Shown piece by piece: positions 9,516-17,671 of a stretch of 64,000 bases of DNA (position 1 is its first letter; each line of letters begins with the position of its first letter). Below the pieces are notes generated by a model. It searched no databases. It worked only from the letters and a program-made list of their open reading frames with translations, and was not told the DNA's origin. Source of the stretch: Variovorax paradoxus (GTDB taxonomy: Bacteria; Pseudomonadota; Gammaproteobacteria; Burkholderiales; Burkholderiaceae_C); the NCBI GenBank assembly GCA_016806145.1, contig CP063166.1, positions 4,340,001-4,404,000 on the forward strand, written 5' to 3'. A program made the translations under genes and the position numbers.

Positions 9516-9540
9516 AAAAGGGCATCGCGAACGATGCCCT
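9516..9540 (-). terminator. Intrinsic terminator before the acyl-CoA dehydrogenase/etf boundary
   Basis: On the minus strand AGGGCATCG and CGATGCCCT form a 9-bp stem with a short loop, followed by TTTT. It sits 22 bases past the etfA stop codon, so it ends the etfBA transcript and separates it from the acyl-CoA dehydrogenase gene. Confidence 0.75.
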
Positions 9541-9562
9541 CTGGCTCAATGCAATGGCGCGA

Positions 9563-10495
9563 TCAGAGCGCCTTGACCAGTTCCGGCACGGCCGTGAACA
9601 GGTCGGCCACGAGGCCGTAGTCGGCCACCGAGAAGATCGGCGCTTCCTCGTCCTTGTTGATCGCGACGATGACCTTGGAGTCCTTCATGCCGGCCAGATG
9701 CTGGATCGCGCCCGAGATGCCCGCGGCGATGTACAGCTGCGGCGCCACGATCTTGCCGGTCTGGCCCACTTGCCAGTCGTTGGGCGCGTAGCCCGCGTCG
9801 ACGGCGGCGCGGCTGGCGCCGAGGCCCGCGTTGAGCTTGTCGGCCAGCGGCGCCATCACCTCGGTGAACTTCTCGGCGCTGCCCAATGCACGGCCGCCCG
9901 AGACGATGATCTTCGCGGCCGTCAGTTCGGGGCGTTCGCTCTTCGTGACTTCACGGCCGACGAAGCTGCTCTTGCCGCTGTCGGCAACGCCTTCGGCGGT
10001 CTCGACCGTTGCGCTGCCACCGGTGGCGGCGGCTGCATCGAAGCCGGTCGTGCGAACGGTGATGACCTTGGTGGCATCGCTGCTCTGCACGGTGGCAATG
10101 GCGTTGCCGGCGTAGATCGGACGCTCGAAGGTATCGGGGCTGTCGACCTTGGTGATGTCGCTGATCTGCGCGACGTCGAGCTTGGCGGCCACGCGCGGCG
10201 CGACGTTCTTGCCGTTGGCGGTCGAGGGGAACAGGATGTGGCTGTAGTTGGAAGCGATCGCGAGGACTTGCGCCGCGACGTTCTCGGCCAGGTTCTCGGC
10301 GAGGCTAGCGCTGTCGGCGGCGATGACCTTGGTGACGCCGGCGATCTGGGCTGCGGCCTTGGCGGCTTCGGCCGCGTTGGCACCGGCCACGAGCACGTGG
10401 ACGTCGCCACCGCAGGCGAGCGCGGCGGTCACGGTGTTGAGGGTGGCCGGCTTGATGCTGGCGTGGTCGTGTTCGGCAATGACGAGTGCGGTCAT
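9563..10495 (-). CDS. etfA: Electron transfer flavoprotein subunit alpha
   Basis: This 310-residue protein holds the FAD of the soluble ETF heterodimer, which carries electrons from acyl-CoA dehydrogenases to ETF-ubiquinone oxidoreductase. The N-terminal domain begins [20 protein letters not shown]. The C-terminal FAD-binding domain carries [37 protein letters not shown] and [20 protein letters not shown], all standard ETF-alpha motifs, and ends with the [15 protein letters not shown] segment. It follows etfB by 14 bp in the same operon. Length and all motifs are intact. Confidence 0.97.
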   Translation of the reverse strand: MTALVIAEHDHASIKPATLNTVTAALACGGDVHVLVAGANAAEAAKAAAQIAGVTKVIAADSASLAENLAENVAAQVLAIASNYSHILFPSTANGKNVAPRVAAKLDVAQISDITKVDSPDTFERPIYAGNAIATVQSSDATKVITVRTTGFDAAAATGGSATVETAEGVADSGKSSFVGREVTKSERPELTAAKIIVSGGRALGSAEKFTEVMAPLADKLNAGLGASRAAVDAGYAPNDWQVGQTGKIVAPQLYIAAGISGAIQHLAGMKDSKVIVAINKDEEAPIFSVADYGLVADLFTAVPELVKAL

Positions 10496-10509
10496 GTTCG
10501 TTGTCTTCC

Positions 10510-11259
10510 TCAGATCACTTTGGCTTCGTTCTTCAGCTTGTCCACCAGGGTCGCCACATCGGGCACCTTGATGCCGGCGCCGCGCTTCGGCGGTTCCGAG
10601 ACCTTGAGGGTCTTCAGCCGCGGCTTGACGTCCACGCCGAGGTCCTCGGGCTTGAAGGTGTCGAGCTGCTTCTTCTTGGCCTTCATGATGTTGGGCAAGG
10701 TGACATAGCGCGGCTCGTTGAGGCGCAGGTCGGTCGTGATGACGGCCGGCAGCGTGAGCGAGACGGTCTCGAGGCCGCCGTCGACTTCACGGGTCACGTT
10801 GGCCTTGTCACCGGCGACTTCGACCTTGCTCGCGAAGGTGGCTTGCGGCAGGTCAGCCAAGGCAGCCAGCATCTGGCCGGTCTGGTTGGCATCGTCGTCG
10901 ATGGCCTGCTTGCCGAGGATGATCAGCTGCGGCTGTTCCTTGTCGACCAGCGCCTTGAGCAGCTTGGCCACGGCCAGAGGCTGCAGCTCTTCCGAGGTCT
11001 CGACCAGGATGCCGCGGTCGGCGCCGATGGCCATCGCGGTGCGCAGGGTTTCCTGCGACTTGGCGTCACCGCACGAGACGGCGATGACCTCGGTCACCAC
11101 GCCCTTCTCCTTCAGGCGCACGGCCTCTTCGACGGCGATCTCGTCGAAGGGGTTCATGCTCATCTTGACGTTGGCGATGTCCACGCCCGTGCCGTCGCTC
11201 TTGACGCGCACCTTCACGTTGTAGTCGACGACCCGTTTGACAGGCACAAGAACCTTCAT
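10510..11259 (-). CDS. etfB: Electron transfer flavoprotein subunit beta
   Basis: This 249-residue subunit of ETF binds AMP and partners EtfA. The start [20 protein letters not shown] is the canonical N-terminus, so I chose the ATG at 11259 over the open frame that runs 15 codons further upstream. The [20 protein letters not shown] and [17 protein letters not shown] motifs are present. It is the first gene of the etfBA pair; the 136 bp upstream to the MscS gene should hold the promoter. Co-location with an acyl-CoA dehydrogenase suggests a common role in fatty-acid or related acyl-CoA oxidation. Confidence 0.97.
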   Translation of the reverse strand: MKVLVPVKRVVDYNVKVRVKSDGTGVDIANVKMSMNPFDEIAVEEAVRLKEKGVVTEVIAVSCGDAKSQETLRTAMAIGADRGILVETSEELQPLAVAKLLKALVDKEQPQLIILGKQAIDDDANQTGQMLAALADLPQATFASKVEVAGDKANVTREVDGGLETVSLTLPAVITTDLRLNEPRYVTLPNIMKAKKKQLDTFKPEDLGVDVKPRLKTLKVSEPPKRGAGIKVPDVATLVDKLKNEAKVI

Positions 11260-11395
11260 TGACTTGACTCCATTGGGATTGCAAAAAGGGGGCTTCGAGA
11301 GCAACCGGTCATTCTAGGACGCGACCTTTGCCGTCTCTGATCTCATTTCGATTCACGCCGCGGGGCGAAAAAAGAACGGTCGTGCTTTTCCTCGA

Positions 11396-12676
11396 TTATA
11401 AGGCAGCGTCCGCAGGTGGCGAAATCCCGGGCGGCAGCGATTCGACGCGCAGAACGCGCTGCGGATAGGGAATGTCGATCTTCGCGGCGCGCAGGCCTTC
11501 GAGGATCGCGACGTTGATCGCCGAGCGCAGGTTGTCCTTGCCCTTGTCGGGATCGGCGACCCAGAAGTTCAGCGTGAACTCCAGCCCGTCGGGCGCGAAG
11601 TTCATCAGGAAGGCCACCGGCGCCGGGTCGGTCATCACGCGCGACTGGGCCTTGGCGGCGTCGCAGAGGATGGCCTGCACCTGCGCCACGTCGCTCTCGT
11701 AGCCGACCACGATGCTGGTCGTAATGTTGAATTTGCGGTCCGCGATCGAGAGGTTCTCCACGCGCGAGGTGATCAACGATTCGTTCGGCACGATCGCCTC
11801 GCGGCCGTTGCCGGCGCGGATCAGCGTGTAGCGGGTCTTGATGTCGGTGATGCGGCCCTCGAAGGTGTCGACCTTGACGTTGTCGCCGATGCGGATCGAG
11901 CGTTCGAGCAGGATCACGAAGCCGCTGACGTAATTGGCCGCCAGCTTCTGCAGGCCGAAACCCAGGCCGACGCCGAGCGCGCCGCCGAGCACCGACAGCG
12001 CCGTGAGGTCCACGCCCACCGCCGACAGCGCGAACAGCAGGCCCACGAGCAGCAGCAGCGCGCGCACCGCGTTCGAGGCCACCTTGCGCATCGACAGGTC
12101 GGTGACGGCCTCGCGCAGGATGCGCTTCTCGATCGTCGAGGCGATCCACAGCGCGATCACCAGCACCAGGCCGGCCGACAGCGCGCCCTGGATGATGGTC
12201 TGCAGGCTCACCCGGGTCTTGCCGAAGGCCAGCGTGATGTCGTCGAGCTCGGCCAGCACCGGCGGCAGCAGGCCGATGATCCAGAGCACGGCCGCGACCC
12301 AGGCCAGCCACGAGATGGTGCGCTCGAGCAGCCGCACGAGGTTGGAGGCCGGGAACACGGCGCGCAGCACGCGCGCGAACAGCCGGATGACGGCCAGCGA
12401 CAGGAACACCGAGACGCCGATGCGCAGCACCAGGATGGTCTGGTACTCGGACACCAGCCGCCGCGCGAGTTCGGCGAACACCAGCGCCAGAAGCGGGAAC
12501 AGCACGCCGTCGAAGGTGCGCTCGCCGAACCAGATCGAGTCCTTGGGCTGGTCGCGCCCGAACCAGCGGCAGATGCCCCAGGCCAGGGCGATGCAGGCGG
12601 CGAGCGCGGCCAGCTCGATGGCGATGCCGCGCGCGTCGACCTGCGCGAGTCGTTGGGTGAAGTCGTTGAAGTTCAT
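11396..12676 (-). CDS. MscS-family mechanosensitive ion channel
   Basis: This 426-residue inner-membrane channel opens under membrane tension to release solutes on hypo-osmotic shock. It has about five predicted membrane helices. The last one is the pore-lining TM3, recognised by the glycine/alanine-packed LSVLGGALGVGLGFGLQKLA stretch (around residues 235-255) and the following NYVSGFVILLERSIRIGD. A soluble MscS beta domain comes next (GRITDIKTRYTLIRAGNGRE, IVPNESLITSRVENLS). The longer membrane part relative to E. coli MscS (286 residues) is closer to YnaI/YbdG-type channels. It stands alone between the histone-deacetylase-like gene and etfB. Confidence 0.92.
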   Translation of the reverse strand: MNFNDFTQRLAQVDARGIAIELAALAACIALAWGICRWFGRDQPKDSIWFGERTFDGVLFPLLALVFAELARRLVSEYQTILVLRIGVSVFLSLAVIRLFARVLRAVFPASNLVRLLERTISWLAWVAAVLWIIGLLPPVLAELDDITLAFGKTRVSLQTIIQGALSAGLVLVIALWIASTIEKRILREAVTDLSMRKVASNAVRALLLLVGLLFALSAVGVDLTALSVLGGALGVGLGFGLQKLAANYVSGFVILLERSIRIGDNVKVDTFEGRITDIKTRYTLIRAGNGREAIVPNESLITSRVENLSIADRKFNITTSIVVGYESDVAQVQAILCDAAKAQSRVMTDPAPVAFLMNFAPDGLEFTLNFWVADPDKGKDNLRSAINVAILEGLRAAKIDIPYPQRVLRVESLPPGISPPADAAL

Positions 12677-12698
12677 GTCAGCGGGTTCGGCAGGAACA

Positions 12699-12832
12699 CG
12701 GGATCGGGCAGCCGAACGCAGAAGTCGCGAAGGTTCCGCAGAAATCGCAGAAGGAAATCAAGAATTTTCTTGGCTCCTTCTGCGACCTCTGCGCCGTTTT
12801 GTCTTTCTTCTGCGTTCGGCCGCCCGATCCCG
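12699..12832. repeat. Palindromic intergenic repeat with arms of about 65 bp
   Basis: CGGGATCGGGCAGCCGAACG (from 12699) is mirrored by the reverse complement of CGTTCGGCCGCCCGATCCCG (ending 12832), and AGAAATCGCAGAAGGA is mirrored by TCCTTCTGCGACCTCT. The centre is an AT-rich AAGAATTTTCTT. It fills the gap between the deacetylase-like gene and the mscS gene, both on the minus strand. No T-run follows, so it is not a standard terminator. It is the same class of element as that at 7561-7690. Confidence 0.7.
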
Positions 12833-12838
12833 ATTTTT

Positions 12839-13792
12839 TCAGAGCTCGGCCAGCACGCGGATGTGCGCTTCCACGCTGCGCGCGAGCGCGTCGAGGTTGT
12901 AGCCGCCCTCGAGCATCGACACGATGCGTCCGCGCGAATGGCGGCGCGCCACGTCGCGGATGCGGTCGGTGATCCAGGCGAAGTCGTTCTCGTTGAGACC
13001 GAGCTGCCCGAGATCGTCGTCCCGGTGCGCATCGAAACCCGCGCTCACGAACACCATCTGCGGCCGGAACGCCTCGAGCCGGGGCATCCAGATCGCCTCG
13101 ATCATCTCGCGCACGTCCATGCCCTTGGTGTAGGCCGGGATCGGCAGGTTGAGCATGTTCGAGGCCGGATGCTCGGTGCCGCTGTAGGGATAGAACGGAT
13201 GCTGGAAGAAGCCGACCATCAGCACGCGCGGATCGTCCGACAGGATGTTCTCGGTGCCGTTGCCGTGGTGCACGTCGAAGTCGACCACGGCCACGCGGTC
13301 GAAGCCGTGCACCTCGAGCGCATGGCGCGCCGCGATCGCGACGTTGTTGAGGAAGCAGAAGCCCATCGCCTGCTCGCGGCAGGCATGGTGGCCGGGCGGA
13401 CGCACGGCGCAGAAGGCGTTCTCGACCTCGCCGGCGATCACCGCGTCGGTGGCCGCGATGGCCGCCCCGGCGGCGCGCCGTGCCGCCAGCAGCGTGAAGC
13501 GGTTGAGCGCGGTGTCGGGGTCGATGTGCGCATGGTCGGGGCCGCCGACCGGCTCGTCGGCCACCAGCCGCTGGTGCAGCGCCTCGAGGTATTCGACGTG
13601 TTCGGTGCTGTGCGCCCGGGTGATCTGCGGCAGCGTGGCCAGCGGGACGTCGCGCCGCTCGAGCGCGTCGCCGACGCCGGTGGCCAGCAGCCGGTCCTCG
13701 ATGGCATCCAGGCGCTCGGGGCATTCGGGATGACCCCGGCCCATGTCGTGCTTCCAGCAGTCGCGATGAGTGAAGTAACCGGTCTTGCCCAT
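12839..13792 (-). CDS. Histone-deacetylase-family hydrolase (AcuC/acetylpolyamine amidohydrolase-like)
   Basis: This 317-residue zinc hydrolase of the arginase/deacetylase fold removes acetyl groups from lysines or polyamines. Seen in the sequence are the [16 protein letters not shown] entry motif, the double-histidine motif [20 protein letters not shown] (around residues 133-152), the metal-binding [17 protein letters not shown], the second-metal [17 protein letters not shown] and the terminal [11 protein letters not shown]. All catalytic residues are therefore present. Bacterial members act on acetyl-polyamines, acetyl-CoA synthetase (AcuC) or other acetylated substrates, and the neighbours do not settle which. 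It is divergently transcribed from the MoxR operon, with a shared 65-bp upstream region. Confidence 0.92.
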   Translation of the reverse strand: MGKTGYFTHRDCWKHDMGRGHPECPERLDAIEDRLLATGVGDALERRDVPLATLPQITRAHSTEHVEYLEALHQRLVADEPVGGPDHAHIDPDTALNRFTLLAARRAAGAAIAATDAVIAGEVENAFCAVRPPGHHACREQAMGFCFLNNVAIAARHALEVHGFDRVAVVDFDVHHGNGTENILSDDPRVLMVGFFQHPFYPYSGTEHPASNMLNLPIPAYTKGMDVREMIEAIWMPRLEAFRPQMVFVSAGFDAHRDDDLGQLGLNENDFAWITDRIRDVARRHSRGRIVSMLEGGYNLDALARSVEAHIRVLAEL

Positions 13793-13857
13793 GTCTCGGT
13801 GTCGCGTCTAGACCTCACGCGGCGCGGGGCTGCCGGGTCTTACGGTATCGTTTGCAT

Positions 13858-14790
13858 ATGGATACAAATATGGACGTTGCCGCGAAGCTTGCCACTTTGC
13901 TGAGCCAGCTTAACACGGTGATCGTGGGCAAGGAGGCCCAGGTGCGCGACTGCGTGGCCTGTCTGCTGGCCGGCGGCCACCTGCTGATCGAGGACGTGCC
14001 CGGGGTCGGCAAGACCACCCTGGCCCATGCGCTCTCGCACACCTTCGGGCTGCAGTTCTCGCGCGTGCAGTTCACGGCCGACCTGATGCCGGGCGACCTC
14101 TCGGGCGTGGCGATCTACGACCGCGGCCAACAGGCCTTCGTGTTCCATCCGGGCCCGATCTTCTCGCAGGTGCTTTTGGCCGACGAGATCAACCGCGCCA
14201 GCCCCAAGACCCAGAGCGCGCTGCTCGAGGCGATGGAGGAGAAACAGGTCACGATCGAGGGCGAGACCCGCCCCCTGCCCACCCCCTTCTTCGTGATCGC
14301 CACGCAGAACCCGCAGGACCAGCTCGGCACCTTCGCGCTGCCCGAGTCGCAGCTCGACCGCTTCCTGATGCGCATCTCGCTCGGCTACCCCGACCGCGCC
14401 GCCGAGCGCCAGCTGCTGTCCGGCATCGACCGCCGCGAGATGCTGGCCACCCTGCCCGCGCTGCTCACGCCCGGCGAGCTGACCGCGCTGCAGCAGCGCG
14501 TGCAGCAGGTGCACGCGGCCGAGCCCTTGCTGAACTACGTGCAGGACCTGATCGCCGCCACCCGCTCGGGCCGCTGGTTCCTGCAGGGCCTGTCGCCGCG
14601 CGCCGGCATCGCCGTGCTGCGCGCCGCCAAGGCCCAGGCGCTGCTCGCCAATCGCCACTATGTTGCGCCCGACGACGTGCAGGCCGTGCTGCCGCAGACG
14701 GTGGCGCACCGCCTCACGCCGGTCGGCGATGCCGGCCGCGGCGCGGTCGAGCAGGTGCGGGCAATGATCGCGGCGGTGCCGCTGCCGTGA
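13858..14790 (+). CDS. MoxR-family AAA+ ATPase
   Basis: This 310-residue AAA+ ATPase has its Walker A motif in LIEDVPGVGKTTLAHAL and its Walker B motif in VLLADEINRASPKTQSALLE. The sensor segment FFVIATQNPQDQLGTFALPE and the C-terminal lid with SPRAGIAVLRAAKAQA follow. MoxR ATPases act as chaperones that mature partner complexes, usually with a DUF58 protein encoded next door, as here (GTGA overlap). Several starts are possible: TTG at 13852, ATG at 13858 and ATG at 13870. I used 13858. A likely -10-like AT-rich stretch (TATCGTTTGCATAT) lies immediately upstream. Confidence 0.93.
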   Translation: MDTNMDVAAKLATLLSQLNTVIVGKEAQVRDCVACLLAGGHLLIEDVPGVGKTTLAHALSHTFGLQFSRVQFTADLMPGDLSGVAIYDRGQQAFVFHPGPIFSQVLLADEINRASPKTQSALLEAMEEKQVTIEGETRPLPTPFFVIATQNPQDQLGTFALPESQLDRFLMRISLGYPDRAAERQLLSGIDRREMLATLPALLTPGELTALQQRVQQVHAAEPLLNYVQDLIAATRSGRWFLQGLSPRAGIAVLRAAKAQALLANRHYVAPDDVQAVLPQTVAHRLTPVGDAGRGAVEQVRAMIAAVPLP

Positions 14791-15764
14791 ACGCCGTCGG
14801 CGCCATCCGCTCGCGCATCGACGGCTGGTTCCTCTCGCGCCGGCCGCCGTCGGACACGCTCGAGCTCACGCAGCGCAACGTCTACATCGTGCCCACGCGC
14901 GCCGGCTGGACCCTGGCGCTCACGCTGCTGGTGCTGCTGGTGGCGTCGATCAACTACCAGCTCAACCTCGGCTACCTGCTGACCTTCCTGCTCGCGGGCA
15001 GCGTGGCGGTGGGCATGCACGTATGCCACGGCACCTTGCGCGGGCTGGCGATGCACCTGATGCCGCCCGATGCGCATTACGCGGGGAGCGCGGCGGTGTT
15101 CCGGGTGGTGCTGCACAACGCGCGGCGCGGGGTGCGTTACGGGATCGGGATGGCGGTGCGCGGCAGCGGGCAGTGGGCCTGGACCGATGTGCCGGCGCAG
15201 GGCAGCTCGACGGTGGAGATCGCTTTTCTGCCGGAGCGAAGGGGGTTGCATCCGGTGCCTGCGTTGACGGCGGAGACGCGGTTTCCGCTGGGCACGTTTC
15301 GGGTGTGGACGGTGTGGCGGCCGGCTTCTCGGATGCTGGTGTATCCGGCGCCTGAGCTGCATCCGCCGCCCTTGCCTGCCGGTGAGCCGCTGTCTGGGGC
15401 TGCGGCTGTTTCTTCTGTGGTGCGGTCGCTGGGGGCCGGGGAGTACGACGGGGTGCGGGCTTATCGGCGTGGGGATCCGTTGAAGCTGGTGGTCTGGAAG
15501 AAGGCGGCGCAGGCGTTGGCTGCGGGGTCCGAGGAGTTCGTGAGTCGGGATGCTCAGCAGACGCAACGCGAGGAACTCTGGCTGGATGCGCAGGCTACTG
15601 GGTTGGCTGATGTCGAAGGGCGGGTTTCTCGGTTGTGTGCCTGGGTGTTGATGGCGGATCGGTTGGGGGTGGACTATGGGGTTCGTGTTGGCGGGCGGGT
15701 GTTGAAGCCTTCGCAAGGGGAGGCGCATCGGAGGGCTTGTCTGGAGATGCTGGCTCTATGTTGA
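14787..15764 (+). CDS. DUF58 domain-containing protein
   Basis: This 325-residue protein has a GTG start inside the moxR stop. Two adjacent N-terminal membrane helices (GWTLALTLLVLLVASINY and LGYLLTFLLAGSVAVGM, residues 33-75) anchor it. The cytoplasmic part carries the DUF58 hallmark GEYDGVRAYRRGDPLKLVVW (around residues 220-240). In related operons MoxR, DUF58 and a transglutaminase-like membrane protein work together in an envelope process that is not fully understood. The second half of the gene uses unusual codons and is strongly G+T rich on this strand: bases 15601-15660 contain 27 G, 19 T, 9 C and 5 A, unlike the first half. The next operon member (tgpA) is displaced by the repeat/IS30 island. 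Confidence 0.9.
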   Translation: MNAVGAIRSRIDGWFLSRRPPSDTLELTQRNVYIVPTRAGWTLALTLLVLLVASINYQLNLGYLLTFLLAGSVAVGMHVCHGTLRGLAMHLMPPDAHYAGSAAVFRVVLHNARRGVRYGIGMAVRGSGQWAWTDVPAQGSSTVEIAFLPERRGLHPVPALTAETRFPLGTFRVWTVWRPASRMLVYPAPELHPPPLPAGEPLSGAAAVSSVVRSLGAGEYDGVRAYRRGDPLKLVVWKKAAQALAAGSEEFVSRDAQQTQREELWLDAQATGLADVEGRVSRLCAWVLMADRLGVDYGVRVGGRVLKPSQGEAHRRACLEMLALC

Positions 15765-16504
15765 CTTCCTGGGTTTGGGTTGGTCTTGGCTTTGCTCCTC
15801 GTGCGGAGGGCGTTGGCCGGGTCTCGCCCCGGCGGGCGACTCACTTTTCTTGTCTCGCCAAGAAAAGTAAGCAAAAGAAGGCGACCCCGCTGTCTGTGTC
15901 CCTCCGCTTCGCTGCGGGCAACCTGCGGTGCTCGGGGAAAGCGGGGGTCCGCAGAACTCGCTGCACTTCGTTCCGCTCAGACAGCTGCGGCCCTGATCCC
16001 GCTTTCCCCTGCGCTCCTCGGCACAGCCAGAGGGGGGTGATTCGGGCCTTTGCTTCGCTCGGCCACACGACATCCACTCGGGCCATCGCTTCGCTCGGCC
16101 TTGGGTATTGCTCCCTCTCCCTCTGGGAGAGGGCTGGGGTGAGGGCTCTGGACGATGGATACCGTCAGACCCTTGGTAAGGCCCGGTGCCCTCACCCTAA
16201 CCCTCTCCCAGAGGGAGAGGGAACAAGAGGCCGAGCGAAGCGATGGCCCGTTGGGTATCCAAGGCCGAGCGCAGCGACGGCCCGACCCACCCCCTCTGGC
16301 TGCGCCGAGGAGCGCAGCGTTTCGCGGATCAGGGCTCGCAGCTGTTTGAGCGCAGCGCAGCGAAGCGAGTTCTGCGAGACCCCGCGAAACGCGAGCACCG
16401 CAGGTTGCCCGCAGCTTCGCTGCGGGACGCAGACAGTGGGTCGCCTTTTCTTTGGTTGGCGGTTTCAAAGACCAAGTGCAACACTTCAAATTCAGAGGAG
16501 TTGC
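15765..16504. other. 740-bp gene-free stretch filled by repeat arms
   Basis: No credible gene lies between the DUF58 stop and the IS30 transposase start. Open frames here only reflect the repeats. The stretch contains the left arm of a large inverted repeat, its central hairpin, and most of the right arm, up to the left end of the IS30 element. Confidence 0.8.
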
Positions 16505-17586
16505 ATGGCGAATAACTATCAGCAGTTGAGTGCGGAAGAGCGTGGAGTGGTGATGGCCATGAAAGTGCAGGGCTACAGCGCTCGATCCATTGCCGCAGTG
16601 CTGGGCAGGTCGCCGAGCACCATCACTCGAGAGCTGCGCCGCAATGGTTACCAAAACGAGTCCGAGCAGTGTGTGATGGGCCGGCCGCGAGTCGCTGGAG
16701 GCTACGACGCGAGCCGAGCTGGCCAGCGAGCGCGGCGGGTGCGTCGTGCGGCCTGGCCAGTACGCAAGCTGCACCGCGATGGTGTCTTGTGGTCCGAAGT
16801 CAGGACCCTGCTGGAGCTCAAGCTTTCGCCCGAGCAGATCGCTGCCAAACTCAGGCAACGCCATCCCGGACAGCCAGAATTGCAAGCCTCTCACGAGACC
16901 ATCTACACCGCCATCTATGCAATGCCCAAAGGCGACCTGCGTCGCGAACTGGTGGTATTGCTGCGCCAGGGACGAGGGGCCCGCAAACCGAGAACCCGGG
17001 GCGAGGACAGGCGCGGATCGTTGCAGGACATTGTGAGCATCCACGTGCGCCCGCCCGCCCGAAGCCAACGACCGCCTTCTGCCGGGGCATTGGGAAGGCG
17101 ACCTCATCAAGGGCAAGGCAAATGCCTCGGCCGTGGGCACGCTGGTATGCCGCAGATCGTTGTTCGCCATGCTGGTCAAACTCGATGGCAGCACCGCACT
17201 GGACGCGCTCAATGGCTTCACGCTGGCCTTCTCGGCATTGCCCCCGGAAATACGCCAGACGCTGACCTACGACCAAGGCAAGGAAATGGCGCTGCACAAG
17301 AAGCTCGCCGAAAACACGGGCTTGAAGATCTACTTCTGCGACCCGCACAGTCCATGGCAGCGAGGCATCAACGAACACACCAGCGGTTTGCTGCGGCAAT
17401 ACCTGCCCAAGGGCACCGACTTGAGCGTGTACTCCCAGCGGGAGCTCGACGGCATGGCTTGGGAACTCAACATGAGGCCTCGCAAGACACTCGGCTGGCG
17501 CAGTCCTGCCGAGGTGTTCTTCGACAACGTTTATATGGACAAAGCAGGCCTTGTCCCGACCGTTGCACTTGGTCTTTGAAACCGCC
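16458..17586 (+). mobile_element. IS30-family insertion sequence with 25-bp perfect terminal inverted repeats
   Basis: Both ends carry the same 25-bp sequence in opposite orientation: 16458-16482, beginning GGCGGTTTCAAAGACC, and 17562-17586, ending GGTCTTTGAAACCGCC. The element is 1129 bp and carries one transposase gene (frameshifted). A clear target duplication is not visible; IS30 duplications are only 2-3 bp. It is inserted in the right arm of the large inverted repeat, inside a conserved TTTTCTTTGCCTACTTTC-like module. Confidence 0.88.
16505..17579 (+). pseudogene. IS30-family transposase, frameshifted
   Basis: The first part (16505 to about 17060) has the N-terminal helix-turn-helix of IS30 transposases (YQQLSAEERGVVMAMKVQGY and AAVLGRSPSTITRELRRNGY). 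The second part, in the +1 frame, carries the DDE core: the expected HWEGDLIKGKANASAVGTLV, then LTYDQGKEMALH, then FCDPHSPWQRGINEHTSGLL with the DDE glutamate. The break lies at three tandem GCCC units (17049-17060). Removing one unit restores a continuous reading frame of about 356 residues, the normal IS30 size. A GAGGAG ribosome site precedes the ATG by four bases. The copy should be inactive unless it frameshifts. Confidence 0.87.
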
Positions 17587-17671
17587 CCTACTTTCTTTTG
17601 GCGAAGCAAAAGAAAGTGACTCGCCCGCCGGGGCGAGTCCCGGCCAACAGCCTTCATAAGAAACCAACCTC

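Larger units (their letters stand above)
15812..17648. repeat. Large imperfect inverted repeat, arms about 335 bp, interrupted by IS30
   Basis: The left arm (15812 to about 16150) begins GTTGGCCGGGTCTCGCCCCG and is mirrored by CGGGGCGAGTCCCGGCCAAC ending at 17648. Internal pairs include GGCAACCTGCGGTGCTCG against CGAGCACCGCAGGTTGCC, GCTCCTCGGCACAGCCAGAG against CTCTGGCTGCGCCGAGGAGC, and CCCTCTGGGAGAGGGCTGGG against CCTAACCCTCTCCCAGAGGG. The loop is at about 16153-16185. The right arm runs from about 16186 to 16457 and resumes at 17587 after the IS30 element. Without the IS the arms are about 339 and 334 bp. Several shorter hairpins are nested inside. It separates the DUF58 and tgpA genes. Confidence 0.8.

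Noticed and set aside
15812..16457. Possible CRISPR array or tandem repeat block
   Set aside because: Units are inverted rather than directly repeated, there are no spacers of equal length, and no cas genes are nearby.
17049..17060. Programmed frameshift in the IS30 transposase
   Set aside because: IS30 transposases are normally read from one frame; the four-base expansion and lack of a slippery heptamer point to a mutation.
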